Shown: positions 30,818 to 43,100, counted from the first letter of the stretch. The stretch: 64,000 nt of DNA from Isochrysis galbana (GCA_018136815.1 CM030934.1:2358172-2422171), one strand, 5' to 3'. Notes: generated from the sequence alone by a model not told the origin. Program-made: numbers and translations.

Positions 30818-31930
30818 TCAGACTTGTGGTGGGACAGTGCTCGCCCCCCTCCCCCCCCCTTTTGGTCACAACCATTTCCTCCGTCGGTTGCTGTGCTTCT
30901 GTGATAACCGCGAGAGAGACGGGCATGCCGTGGGGAGCAGGGCTCTGCGTCAAGCTCTCCTTCTTGAGTTGGATCGTCAGCTTTGCGCGCAAATCTGTAC
31001 GTCCAAACTGGCGGCGAACGCACCGTCAGCCATACACATGCCATTGATTCCCTGCGCACAGCAAGAGTTTGAGTGTGATTTCCACGCCGCTGCACGCCGA
31101 TTTCCACTGCTTTGGGGAGGCAGTTCATCCATTCCTCGGCAAATACGGGCGTCACTTCAGCGACCACGCGAGGCGAGACGACATGTCCCCCCCCGTCTTC
31201 CTCCCACATCCCTCATGTTGCGTCAAGGCGTTGCTGCTCACGCGGCGTCTCCAACACCATACCATCACTGCGCCCGCGTTAGCCAATCATTTAATGTGCA
31301 TTCATGTCCCGGCTGTGGTGAAATGATTAACTGTTTACTGTCGGAGCATGCCAATGGATGCTTCAAACGACATATTTCGTCCCTGCTCGCCAACGCCTTG
31401 ACGGGTGCCCATGAGGTGCTGGGGGAGCCCTCAGGGACATCCGACCCCACATTCCCACTTATTTGCAACACAATAGGTCGAGATTGTAGTATGGAATTAT
31501 GGAGAAAATAGGCCTAGGGGCGAAGCAGCCATTTGGATGCTTCAGTTTACCAAATAATCCACGTGTGCACGTTAGAAAGAGGTATGGGTATGGGGCGGCG
31601 GAGGGGCGAGGGGAGGGCGGCGCGACGCAACGGAGTGGGACGACTGTGGGAGGGAGGGAGAAAGGGGGGGGGGGGGGGATCGGAAAAAATTTGGTCATCT
31701 CTTTCTTTGCGGAAAGCGTCGCTTATATCGTTGAACATGTCTTCCTCTCTTCTCTCACCTCAAAAAACGAAACTTCGAAGCATCCATTCGCATGCTGCGC
31801 TCCCGGCAGTAAAGAGTGAAGAGCTGAAGTCCAGACTACAAGTAGGTGTGAAAAAGTAGTCGAGCGCCTCAAGACGAGAAGGTTGGGGGAGGAATGGGGA
31901 CGGACCATCAGAGAGAAAGAGGAGAGACTG
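30818..31930. other. region with one open frame carrying a UBZ-like finger
   Basis: A plus-strand frame open from 30528 to 31511 ends with SCPGCGEMINCLLSEHANGC (about 31308-31367), a C-x2-C-x10-H-x3-C arrangement like the UBZ fingers seen at 25.5-26.5 kb. The rest of the frame has no domain and may be chance in GC-rich DNA. The 20-bp neighbourhood of AATGGATGCTTC recurs at 31533 (as TTTGGATGCTTC) and inverted at 31775-31790. Confidence 0.35.
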
Positions 31931-31964
31931 TTTGGGTGGGACGGAAAGGGAGACGGGTTGGGGG

Positions 31965-32228
31965 GGGGGGGGCAGAGAGAGAGAGGGAGAGAAGAGAGGG
32001 GGGGGGCAGAAAGAGAGAGAGGGAGAGAAGAGAGAGAAGAGAGAAGGGAGAGGGGAGAGAAGAGAGGGGGGGGGCACAGAGAGAGAGAGGGAGAGAAGAG
32101 AGGGGGGGGGCAGAAAGAGAGAGAGGGAGAGAAGAGAGAGAAGAGAGAAGGGAGAGGGGAGAGAAGAGAGGGGGGGGGGGCACAGAGAGAGAGAGGGAGA
32201 GAAGAGAGAGAAGAGAGAAGAGAGAAAC
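31965..32228. repeat. higher-order purine minisatellite
   Basis: Blocks that begin with a G-run and CAGA or CACAGA and continue as GAGAGAGGGAGAGAAGAGAG alternate in short and long versions. Two types of block make a larger unit of roughly 110 bp, present about 2.5 times. All purine on the plus strand. Confidence 0.85.
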
Positions 32229-32455
32229 GGCCAGCGGCGGGGCGCTCGGCTTCTGATCGGGCCGAGGGTGAGAGCTATTTTGGGATATTTGCAGGCGCGA
32301 GTTGCCGAAACTCTTCCGCTCTCTCTCTCGTGCTCGCCCGTCCTATAAATAGAGGAGTCCCTGTCACTTGGGGCGAGTCCATCAACTATTTATAGAGAGT
32401 GCGAGCACAGTGATGGAGAGAGTCGCCTCCCCTCTCCTTTGGGCGTCTCAAGAGT

Positions 32456-32656
<201 letters not shown>

Positions 32657-32949
32657 TTCTCGCCACCGGTGGACGATCCAAGACGACACCCTCTCTCTCC
32701 CCCGAGTTCTAGTCCATCCAACACTCCATCATTCTTGTAATTCGCCCTCCCCCTCTCTCCCGGTCATTCTTCCCCGCCCATTGTCTCGCCGGAGAAGAGC
32801 TCGAGGCACCTTCTTTCCAAGCGACGCGGGCGCGGCTTTCTTCTCTCTCTATTCTCTCTCTGTTCCTCTCTGCTCTCTACTCACTCTCTCTCTCTCAAAG
32901 ACATATACTCTCTCTCTCTCTTACTCTCTCTCTCTTACTCTCTCTCTCG

Positions 32950-32989
<40 letters not shown>

Positions 32990-33072
32990 TCTCTCTCTCT
33001 CTCCTCTCCTCCCCCGCCCTTCTTCTGCCCCGCCGTCTCCTTTCTCGCTGACCGCAAAGCCGAGACGGCGCG

Positions 33073-35226
33073 ATGGCGGACGACCCGACCGAGCTGGTCG
33101 ACAAAGTGAGAGCGAGAGAGCGAGCGAGAGGGAGGGAGGAAGGAGGGAGAGAAGAGAAGGGAGGGAGGGAGGGAAGGGACGGAGGGAAGGGAAGGGAAGG
33201 GAGCCAGAGAGCGGAAGGGAAGGGAAGGGAAAAGGCTGAGCGGGTGGGGAAGGGGGAGGGGGGGAGAGGGGGAAGGGGGGGGGGGGAGTTCTTCGCATGC
33301 TCAGAGCCGGCCAGCAGCGCGTCGGCTGTGAGCCGCGAAAAGGGCACTCCTGGCCCTCCCACCCACCCCACATGCACACAGCTCTGTGGCTGCACAGGAA
33401 CCCCCCCTACTACCCCTACTCCTCTCCCCCCACGCCACTGCCTCCCTGCCTGCCGTGCTCGCGCTGGCGCTGCACAAGTCGCTCGATCCTTCTCACTGCG
33501 ACCTTCGCCCTGAAGTTTAGGTCCCCTCCCCTTCCCCCTCCCTTCCGCCTGTAGCACGTGCTGCGCAAGTACGAAATCATCCAGAAGCTTGGCAAGGGCG
33601 CATACGCAGTGGTCTTCAAGGTGTGTCTCGCTGGGGTGGGAGATGGGAGGGGGGGGGGAGGTGGACGCACACAAATGCTGGCTCGAGGGGATGGGAATGA
33701 GATGGACGAGTTGCCGAGGGACGAGATGGCATAGATGGAAGCCTCTGCGCAGCCAACACCTGGAAGACAGAGACCAGGACAGGACACGCACAACGCAGGG
33801 GCAGACGCACTCTATCGGCGCCCCCGCCTAGCGCCAAGTGCGCCCGCCGTCAGCCGCTTTTGGAGTGTCTCACACTTAATGCCGACTTGTGGCAGGCGGT
33901 TGATAAGAAGACAAAGCATGTCGTCGCGCTGAAGAAGATCTTTGACGCCTTCCAGGTGTGCGGCGTGAATCGTCTTCATTCAACACACTTCGGAACCAGG
34001 CGACGCTGCCTTGCCATCTAGTTCATTCCGGCCGATTCTGCGCGCCAGCTCCTTCTCATTCGGCCGTTGCGCGCGCGCCCCCGTTGCAGAATGCCACTGA
34101 CGCTCAGCGCACTTTCCGCGAGATCATGTACCTCCAAGCCCTTGCCGCGCGTGGCGACCAAAACATCATCCGGTTACAAAAGGTGGTCAAAGCAGAGAAC
34201 GACAAAGATATCTACCTCGTGTTCGACTACATGGACACTGACCTGCACGCTGTGATCCGCGCCAACATCCTTGAGCCCGTGCACAAGCAGTTCATCCTGT
34301 ACCAAGTGCTCAAGGCTCTCAAGATTTGCCACGAGGCGGACCTGGTGCACAGGGATCTCAAACCGTCCAACCTGTTGCTCAACGAGGAGTGCTTGTGCAA
34401 GGTTGCCGATTTCGGCCTTGCACGCTCGCTCCGTGCGCTCAAACAGGGCGAAGAGGCGGCGTCCGTGCTGACCGACTACGTTGCTACGCGATGGTATGCC
34501 CGCTCGGCCGCGCCTGCTGCGGATAAGGCGCCTCGCATAGTAGGCGTTACTCACGCTTGCCCGTGCTTTGCTTGCAGGTATCGCGCTCCCGAGATCATGC
34601 TGGGATCCACCTCCTACACCAAGGCAGTGGATATGTGCGTGTGCTGCTGCGCGCGCGCGTCCTCCGAATCAATTTCCAGCCACGCACGCCATTGAGGGGC
34701 CCCAAGGCGTGGTCCCCTGGCTCTCACTCGCCCACCCTTTGCGGACCGCAGGTGGGCTGTGGGTTGCATACTTGCAGAAATGTTCGTCGGTAAGCCCCTC
34801 CTCCCGGGCTCATCCACCATGAACCAGCTAGAGAAGGTTCTCGAGGTGACCGGGGTGCCAACTAAGGAAGAGATCGCCTCGATCAAGTCTAAGTACGCAC
34901 AGACAATGATCGACAGCGTCGTGCAGCGGCCGAAGAAGGAGATGTCAAAGATCATGAGGGGTGCGCCTCCTGAGGCGATTGATCTAGTGGAAAACCTGAT
35001 GCACTTCGATCCGTCTCGGCGACTGACCGTACATGAGGCCTTGAGACACCCCTACATGGAGTCTTTCTATCAAGGTAACGAGGCCGGATTTGATGGTGAG
35101 CTCGTCATCCCGATTGACGATGGCGCAAAATTTTCCGTCGATGACTACCGCGACAAGCTTTACGACGAGGTCTGCGCCGCACGCAAAGCACCCTCGCTGT
35201 ACGACAAGTACATTCGCAAGCGGTGA
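33073..35226 (+). CDS. ERK7/8 (MAPK15)-type MAP kinase, six exons
   Basis: Exons 33073-33105, 33555-33620, 33896-33955, 34090-34493, 34578-34634 and 34752-35226, all GT-AG. The sum is 1095 nt, or 364 residues. It shows the full kinase set: glycine loop GKGAYAVVF (24-32; the usual third glycine is Ala), VALKK with Lys46, VHRDLKPSN (139-147), DFGLA (160-164), activation loop TDY (181-183), then [27 protein letters not shown] and [20 protein letters not shown] are hallmark ERK7/8 sequence, and the insert before TDY also fits. ERK7/8 kinases autophosphorylate and act in ciliary and stress functions in other eukaryotes. TDY instead of TEY is unusual for this clade. The protein stops soon after the kinase domain, without the long C-terminal tail of animal ERK7. 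The promoter is CT-rich and intron 1 is G/A-rich. Confidence 0.92.
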
Positions 35227-35509
35227 GCGGCGCTTCGACGGATTGCACCGCCTAAGGCAGCCTCGGCTGAGCTCACGGCATGCTGTTCACGTGCTACGCT
35301 GCGCAACGGTGATTGGGACGTCAGCAGCTCTGGCAGGCGATGACTTCGCTGTACACACGAGCCTCGCGCTCTTGGCTACGCAACCCGGCCGTATTTGTTC
35401 TTTAGCGACTGATCCATGTGCAAGGATGATGACCCATTCATGCCATTTTTTTGCAATAGCCTGTGCGATGACGTGGGATTTGAGGGTACGCTCAGCAAAC
35501 CGCGCACTT

Positions 35510-35670
35510 CGGTGCGCAGACTTATGCGCACACTCAAGTGTGCGTTGTGGTGCGAAGCATGCAGAGACCTTCGACGAAGTGTTGTTGCGCTTGCGCAAAC
35601 TTATGCGCACACTCAAGTGTGCGTTGTGATGCGAAGCATGAAGAGACCTTGGACAAAGTGTTGTTGCGCC
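35510..35670. repeat. 79-bp tandem duplication with a short palindrome
   Basis: The unit beginning ACTTATGCGCACACTCAAG at 35520 recurs from 35599 with few changes. Each copy contains CGCACACTCAAGTGTGCG, an 8-bp stem with a 2-nt loop. It lies 300 bp downstream of the MAPK stop codon. Confidence 0.85.
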
Positions 35671-36936
35671 TACCTCGCTTAAAAGCAGCTCACGGTCACT
35701 CTAGTGAAAGCGGAGCGGCGGCGGCAATGGTGATGCAAGTTGCACGGCGGGCGGATCGCTGCTCAAGTGCGGCTACACCATGTAGCTTTTGAGGTGTGGC
35801 ATGAGGCGTTGCATCACAGGAGTAGGCACCGGATCTTCTCGCTCTCATACGCAACGAGAAGAGCCCTAAGGAACTCAAGTCTGTGGTGACATGTGCGGCT
35901 TGCGCATCAAGCGATATGTTTGGCGCCATGCCACCGGCACCCATTTGTCATGCCGCTGTGGACCACAACTGCATCTTTGCACTGAGGCTCCTTCCCTGAT
36001 TTACTCCATGCAGCCCCATTGCAACATATTATCAACGCGAGCAAATTAAGAGGAGTGGCGCATACCCACCGCTAGTTTCAGCTCTCCGGGCGAGCCGTGG
36101 CAACACCCAATCCAAGTGAAGGTCACAAGCAGTCTCCTGCGTCCCAAGTCTCCTGCGTCTTGCCCCTCCCCTGCCTGCGGATGAGATTGCTATGGATCTA
36201 ATTGCTGTGCGTGTATTCACAATGTGATAGGGGCATCTTTCCTTGCCAGATGCGGAAGCCGCTCGCGAGGGTCGTGCGTTTGTTAAGTCTAGCGTGGCGG
36301 GTGATGCATAGCAGTATGCTCTGGATGATCTTGAAGGTCTTCTTGCGGAGCGTCTCGTTGCATGTGCACGTGTGAGACATAAGACATATTGTTGTTGCTG
36401 GGGTGTCCGCAGGTCTCTATGCGTTACGTGCTGAGGATATGTAAGTGTCGAAAGCGTTGATGTGAGTGTGGTGTCGTGTTGTCGGTCTGTCAGAGTTTAC
36501 ATTTTTTCGTCTGTCGTTCGTCGCTCTCGTTCCCATTCTCAATACTCAATCTGTACCAAACTGCCCCCTGAGCTGCCCCTCGGGGAGCCCTTGGACCTGG
36601 GAGGCGACGGACTGCACGCGAAGGGGATAAAAACATCTGAAGATTCTGGGCTACACACCTACTATCCCAAGGTACACCTTGTTCTACGCCGACAACGCCC
36701 TTATCTTCCCTCCCTCCTCCCCTGACCCCTTTATTCCTTCAAATTCCTTTTTCGTCGGTTTCGGTTTCCGGGGGTCCGGCCCCCTAGCGTACACTACCAA
36801 GGACCAAGGCGAGCGTACGGGGCAATTCTTGGACAGCCTGCCGAGGCCGCCACCCACCGGGCGAATATTAGCTCTGCCTCCGGTGGCGTCTACGCACTTC
36901 GCCGCTGCCGTCCGCGTCCTTTGCTACGTGCGTGAC
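35671..36936. other. intergenic stretch, nothing recognised
   Basis: Short ORFs without motifs. Around 36455-36560 the sequence TGTGAGTGTGGTGTC with nearby GTCGGTCTGTC and CGTTCGTCGCTCTCGTTC echoes 21665-21780, so a weak dispersed repeat is likely. Confidence 0.4.
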
Positions 36937-37380
36937 TCCTCAACTAAGTTTATACTTAGCTCGCCCATGGGGGGGCACGAGCCCCCCCCTCTCTCCACTC
37001 TTCCCCTGCCATGGGGGAGGAACCACCCATCCTCCTGGCACGCCTGATGGCTTGCCAGGAGGCCACTGCCCTGCTGACCCTCTCTCCCACTGACAGGCTC
37101 GCCTGATTCGCCCATCCTGGCCCGGCGTGGCCAGCCCATTGCTCCAACCCCTCCTCCCCCCCTGTTCGACAGGCAGACAGGTGCAGCGTGGGGGCCCCTG
37201 AGGCTCAGGAGCGCCAGCGAGGGAGAGGCAGGGGAGGCCAGGGCCCAGCCCCAGCCTCCTCTGCCCCCTGAGCTGGCCTCCATGAGCCTCCAGGGTCGCC
37301 AATGGGCAGCTGCAAGCCTGCCGCAGGCGCGCCATCGCGCGTGCCGCAGGAGAGGGGAGAGAGAGCGCGGAGAAGGGACG
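36937..37380 (+). mobile_element. structured non-autonomous retroelement, 3'-truncated copy
   Basis: Its 5' half is nearly identical to 4071-4500, including the 5' hairpin (one mismatch), the G7/C7 stem and the 10-bp stem (37031-37062). Homology stops near 37380, where GGTGAGTCTGGTGGCGGTGG-type repeats start, so no family 3' tail and no target duplication are seen. Confidence 0.8.
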
Positions 37381-37876
37381 GGAGGTGAGTCTGGTGGCGG
37401 TGGCGGTGGTGAGTCTGGTGGCGGTGGCGGTGGTTCGGGTTGCGGGTGGGAAGGAGCTGATGGTGGTGGCGCCCGAGCCACGTAGAGCCTGCTGGGACGC
37501 AGGCTGCCGTGGCCGCCAGGCGAGCCAAACTCAAGGGAGGCCCTGGGCGCGCGTGTGCGCCTCGTGCCCTCTTCCACCTCGAAAGGGGTGGCCGCCCCCC
37601 GCGACTTGCGCCGTGGCCGCGCGTCTGCAGCGTTGACGTTGTCTCGCTCGGTCTGCGACGCTACCTCCCGGGTGGCAGGGGGTCGTCTCGAGCCGTCTGG
37701 GTGCTCCTGTCTGAGGAGTCCCCTTGGGGTCGTCGTTCCCTCTCGCCCCGCATTTGGCTGGTGGGCCTCTCCAGGCACCATTGGCCGGCGCGGCTCTGCC
37801 ACCCCCTCCTGCGCAGCGCTCACGCTCCTACCAAGTCTCCCCCCGCTCGCACCCCCTTCCGTGCCCCCGCCCACCT

Positions 37877-38033
37877 TAAAGAGTTGAAGAGTTGAAGAGT
37901 TGAAGAGTTAAAGAGTTAAAGAGTTAAAGAGTTAAAGAGTTAAAGAGTTAAAGAGTTAAAGAGTTAGAGTTAAAGAGTTAAAGAGTTAAAGAGTTAAAGA
38001 GTTGAAGAGTTGAAGAGTTAAAAGCCTCGTCGC
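37877..38033. repeat. 8-bp minisatellite (GAGTTAAA/GAGTTGAA)
   Basis: About 18 tandem units of GAGTTAAA, with GAGTTGAA variants grouped at both ends of the array. The variants sit symmetrically, which suggests spread from within the array. Confidence 0.95.
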
Positions 38034-38103
38034 AGCTCTCGCCGTCGGCTGCCGTCGGCGTCTCAGGCGTTCCAAAAGAAAATGGGGCTCTCGAGAGGGG
38101 GGG

Positions 38104-38106
<3 letters not shown>

Positions 38107-38141
<35 letters not shown>

Positions 38142-38149
38142 AGAGAGAG

Positions 38150-38182
<33 letters not shown>

Positions 38183-38189
38183 ATGAGAC

Positions 38190-38251
<62 letters not shown>

Positions 38252-38267
38252 AGAGAGAGAGAATGAG

Positions 38268-38364
<97 letters not shown>

Positions 38365-38731
38365 CCCACGGCGAGAGGAAGAGAGAGAAGAGACTGGAGG
38401 GGGCGCAACGAGTTCGAGAGCGGCCGAGACCGTTAGAAACATACGAGATATAGAAGAATTCTCAGCTCGGAAGAGAAGATGTTGACGACTGCACCCCCTG
38501 GCGGAAGGTTAACTCTCTCTCTCTCTCTCTCTCTCCCTCTCTCTCCCTCCCTCTCTCTCTCTTCTCTCTTCTCTCTCCTCTCTCCTCTCTCCTCTCCCCT
38601 CTCTCCTCTCTCCTCTCTCTCTCTCTTCTCTCTTCTCTCTCTCCCCCCACCGGCCCCCAGTCCCCCCCCCCCCCCCCCCCGCCGCCCCCTTCCACCACCA
38701 CACGCGCGCCCCGCACTCGTCCTCGAGAACG

Positions 38732-38766
<35 letters not shown>
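38107..38766. repeat. compound (GA)n ... (CT)n ... (GA)n region
   Basis: (GA)n fills 38107-38367, CT-rich sequence 38515-38643, and (GA)n again 38732-38766. The opposite arms could pair as a large foldback. The last part is upstream of the small membrane-protein gene. Confidence 0.9.
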
Positions 38767-38768
<2 letters not shown>

Positions 38769-38911
38769 CAGCCCGCCAGCCCGCCAGCCTGCCCGCTCCA
38801 GGGGTACCCTCGTCCCGCCTGGATCGAGAGCGCCCGCCTATTTCCCCCGAGACCTCTGTCCCCAGGCTTCTCGCCCCTCTGAAAGCGCTAGCTGAGGCAC
38901 CCTTGCCTCTG

Positions 38912-39331
38912 ATGGACGAAGAGACTCCGCCGCTTGTGTTGCTCCCGCTCGAAGAGAGCGCAATCAACGGCACGGCGCCGGGAGCGGCGTGGACGGACGA
39001 GACACAGCTTCTGCTTGCGCTTAGCCTCATCGGATGCCTCCTCCTCCTCAAGGGCCTCATCTTCATTGCTGCCAGGCCCAAGCGTACACAACCGGTGCTC
39101 ACCGCATCACGCTCCATCGGCAAGAATCTGGGCGATGCGAAAGAGGCGCAGTTCTCCCCTATTGACGAGGGGTTAATGGATGACTCGTACTCGCTAGGCA
39201 ATCTTCTCTGGAAGACACTCCGCTGGCGGCGTACCCTGCCTGACGACGCACCAAGCGTCAGTCTCTTCAATGCGCTGCGCCTCAGTTCAGAGAAGAGGTC
39301 TAGGAGCAACATGCGATTCGTGCAGGTCTAG
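38912..39331 (+). CDS. small single-pass membrane protein, family unknown
   Basis: 139 residues from ATG 38912. An acidic N-terminal part with one potential N-glycosylation site (NGT) is followed by a hydrophobic helix (LLLALSLIGCLLLLKGLIFI). A basic juxtamembrane ARPKR points to a cytosolic C-terminus of about 80 residues. No known domain. It could be the last exon of a larger gene, because several AG dinucleotides precede the ATG in frame-compatible positions. Composition is less GC-biased than the surrounding repeats, in favour of real coding sequence. Confidence 0.5.
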   Translation: MDEETPPLVLLPLEESAINGTAPGAAWTDETQLLLALSLIGCLLLLKGLIFIAARPKRTQPVLTASRSIGKNLGDAKEAQFSPIDEGLMDDSYSLGNLLWKTLRWRRTLPDDAPSVSLFNALRLSSEKRSRSNMRFVQV

Positions 39332-39629
39332 GGATGGGATTAGCTACCATTGTCGCAAACAAGTGCGCGGGCATGTGAGTCAAACTGCGTTGTGGTTAAA
39401 AGCGGCATTGAAATTGATGCCACAACGGACAACTTCTAACAAATACTGTTATCGTTACTATTCTACAAGCTACATGTTTGCCATACGCCATGGATAGCCA
39501 TGATCACTTTCCAAAAGAATAATGATGAAAAATCGTCTTAAAATTCCCCGCTACGCATGCTGACGCTCAGATGCCCGTACGCCTTGAGCCTTGACGTGTG
39601 CTGGTGTGCTGGTGCCACCACAGATACAT
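39332..39629. other. short intergenic stretch, nothing recognised
   Basis: AT-rich relative to its surroundings; no ORF of note. Confidence 0.5.
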
Positions 39630-39984
39630 ACAAAAAAACCTTTTAATATTCTCGCCTCTTACGTGGCATTGGGGTTCACTTCTGTAGCCACGCCCACTCC
39701 CCTTCCTCTCCCTCACTACCTGCCTTGCGACTTGCGGCAACTCCCCTCGTGCTCTACCTAGGGGTGATGGCGATTGAACGCTTTTCGCTTTTCGCTTTTC
39801 CATGTGTAGGCTGGTGGCGATTGAACGCTTTTCCATCTGTGGGTGAGCTGGCGATTGAACGCTTCTCGCCTAAGGCAGAGTGCCTGAGGGTGACCGACGG
39901 CCCCACCGGAGGGGAATTTGAGCCTAAGGAGGAGAGCACGAGGCGCCTCCTACATGTGCATGTGAACTAAGGATAAACTTAGTT
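39630..39984 (-). mobile_element. short SINE-like element with LINE 3' tail
   Basis: On the minus strand it begins with a hairpin (AACTAAG ... CTTAGTT, 39965-39984). It contains three GTTCAATCGCCA-type units and finishes with the LINE tail GTAGAGCACGAGGGGAGTTG ... GAATATTAAAAGGTTTTTTT. The tail is the same as in 3766-3896 and 5123-5250. No target duplication is visible. It combines LINE ends with an unrelated centre. Confidence 0.7.
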
Positions 39985-40197
39985 CAACACGAGCTCAGGA
40001 TGAGAATGCGAATGCACTCCTGCGGCCTTTCACACACTTTATGTTGTGGCCCTGAAGCAATGATCATTCAATGAGATTGTTGGTGGTTAAAAAGCCTCGC
40101 CATTTGCCATACGCTCATGCCCACGTCCACGTCGTTTCAGTTTAGTCTATCGTTCGAGGTACAATCAAGGCTGATTCAGATCGCTAGGTGCTAGGTA

Positions 40198-43100
40198 CTA
40201 TGAGGACAAACTTCTACGTTTAGAGCTGTCCACGCCACCATTCGGTGCCCCGGCGACGGCCGCCGTAGGCCCATCCGCCCTGGCGGTGCTGCCGAAGGTA
40301 TCGCCGCCCATCCTTCCAGCCCCCTTGCCCTTAGAGCCACCGGGGCCTCTCACGTGAGCTATCGGTGGTGTCTCCGCGGTCGTAGACGGCGAATCGCCGT
40401 TCGGCGGTGTGATGTAAGGAGGGTGCCCTAAATCCTTAGAGCACCGGCAAAACCCACATGGTACAGCCGCTGTTAAGTCTGCCCCTGGTCGCTTCGAGCC
40501 ATCGCGGCCTCGACACCGCGCACAAAGAGTGGGCAAGTTGCAGTCAGAAAAGGCGGAGGCCGGCTTCGTCGTGTTATTGTGCCAAAGCAGTTTGAACTCG
40601 TGTGGCAGGTGCTCAATCGTGGCGCCGCACTGAGGCGAGAGGATACATTGTACATATTGAGCGCGAGGTTAGAATGTGAACTCTTCACATTATTACTTGC
40701 AGCGAACAGGTGCGGGGCTAGGCTTGAGTGGGGGCTGCCAACGCACTTGATACGAGTAGACGTTCCACTCAGCCTGTTGCGAGAACCAACATTGCCCATA
40801 CTCTGGATAGAGAGCGAGTATATCACGCCGATTTCTCGCAAACTGGGCACAGTTCCAAGCCGTATAAAGCCCCGTAAAAATCTTGTCGTTGCGAGCGCGT
40901 TGGTTGGAAGGGTGTTTGACCACCGAGTCGCCCTCTACGAAATGGAAAGTGAGCCGCGGCGAAAGGAGCGACATACGGCAGCCTGAGATTGCGTGAAGGG
41001 CCTGCACCGGCCCCCAGAGGAAGCAAAAGTAACGCGGGAAGGTAAGGGACAAGGAGGCGGCTGGTAGGTAGAGCTCGTCGCTTAAAAAGCTTGCCGAGAC
41101 CAGCGTCGCGGCCGGGTTTTTTGCGCTCGGCGAAAACTCGGAGGGGCGCGCGCATGCTGATTCCACCACACCTGCATGAGATCGGTCGCGATCATCGAGA
41201 CACCGATGAGAGTAAAGCCCAGGATCAGCTTTGGCACCCAATCTCGCGGGAAGGCCCAGCAGTCGTGCCCCGGATGTGAGAGGCCGGTGCCTCTTCTCGC
41301 GATGGCGTCCTGCACGTCGAAGGAGGCGTCGACGTGCTCAAATTCCTCCCGAATCGTCGATATCGGCACGTTGGGCATCACCTGGATAAGGCACGCGGAG
41401 CATGTCGACTGTGGAACAGGAAGCGATGGGCAGAAGCGTGAGCGCTCAGCAGTTGCTCTTGCGAACTTGCTTTGCACCTGCAGCTGCCTCGCAATCTTGA
41501 TGTAGAAAGGGGGCTGCAGCCCGATGTCCATGTTCGAATAGATGAGGTACTTGCCCTTCCCATATTGGTACCCTGCATACAAAATCATATTCAGAAAAGG
41601 CAAGCGGACCGGATGGCGGAACTGAGGGAGAGTGGTGATGGCGGAGGCGTTGAGACGAGCAAAGGTGCACTTGACCTGTGCAGCGGAGACATATGGCCAT
41701 CACAGAAGTAAGGCTGCGCCGTAGCGACAAGTTGCTTGGGAAGAGCTGGCGCTTGGGCACGAGCCGCCGGCAAGCGATGCATCGGAAAGAGTGCGCGTGT
41801 CGGACAAGCAATGCCGGCATGTCAGTGGTGGCCATGGGGCGAGAGGCCCCCCGAGCCCACTGACCGGCTCCTTGGCGACGTAGGCCTCGTCCTCCGGAAA
41901 GATGGCGCACACAAGATCCACTGCGATCTCTTGAGCGGTGGCCAGGGCCGCGGCATGTGAAATTGAAGCAAGAGTCACCTGAAAAGGCGCCGTGTGTACG
42001 GAGGCGTGCAGCAGGTGGATCGATGATGGGGGCACAGGAGGCTTGGGGGCAGCACTAGTGAAGTCGTGCACTCAACGCAATCGATCGTGGGAGCGCTCGC
42101 GTACCGTTTGCGAACGCATGCGCTCAGTGCTGTTGCCGGGGTCGAACGGATTCATCACGTGGGTAAAGGAGACTTGCTGGGACCTCAACGGCGGGGGGGC
42201 GGCCTGGGCCCACTGGGTGAACCAGTGGGGGGCTCGCGGAGGGCGGAGCGACGAGTCCTTGACGATTGGCATCTTGACGACTCGACGGCTGGGGAGCCGC
42301 GCCGTCCACGATTCACAGCATTTCGGAGGGCGCGCGGAGCGCGCCGCCTCCTTGAGGCGAGACTCGATGAACGAGCGACGCACATCGTCAGACCACGCTC
42401 CGTCCGGCGCTGTGGTTGGCGCGCGCGGGTGCTTTTTAGGCTTTGCCTTCATCGAGAGGGTGAAGGCGCGAGAGAGCTGCGCCTACGGAGGCGCAATAGC
42501 GCCAAGAGCGAGGTAGGTTGATGGGCGGGGCGCCGTGTAGGTGAGCACACGCCTCCTCCGCCCTTGATGGCCACTCACCGGTGGCACCTCCAAGAAGGCT
42601 GCCAAGTCATGTACATAGTCTTGACCGTTGATGAGTACATCGGTGTAGTTGATGACGCGATACTCATTTGGGTGGAGATCCTGGATCTGGGTGTGCATTT
42701 CGTCCAATTGTGAGAGGAAGAGCTCCACCTGCACAAGGTTGGCCGATAGTTGTTGGCGGGGATTCGGATCTGTGGCGATCTCATCGTTGAATGGGGGAGG
42801 GCGAGGAGCATGGCGCAATGCGCGAGCAGTTACGAAGGAGGAGCCTGGCGCAGAATTTGGCGACTGAGCTGCGAGCATAGGGAAAGATGGGATGAGGCGG
42901 TGTGCGCCCCCTTCGTGGTCGATTGGTCACCTGCTTGTGCAGTTTGAACGTCCGCCCGGCTCTCCGCCAAATCTTCGGCAACCCTCGATTATTCATGGAC
43001 ATGATGGCGTCAACTGGATCGCGCCACAAGACGATCACCTGGGTCGGGTCAAGCCGTTTGGGCAGTGTCGGTGCCCTCTGCGTAGGCAGCCATATCGAGA

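Noticed and set aside
36924-37874. 316-codon minus-strand ORF
   Set aside because: It runs antisense through the structured retroelement copy and a Pro-repeat; similar antisense frames occur in the other copies purely from GC content.
37877-38033. CRISPR-like array
   Set aside because: The units are 8 bp and contiguous, with no spacers; it is a minisatellite.
41700-42071. Separate gene starting at 42071 downstream of the sulfotransferase
   Set aside because: The start is GTG, a stop-bearing intron reading explains the frame break, and splice sites at 42105/41978 connect the two halves in phase.
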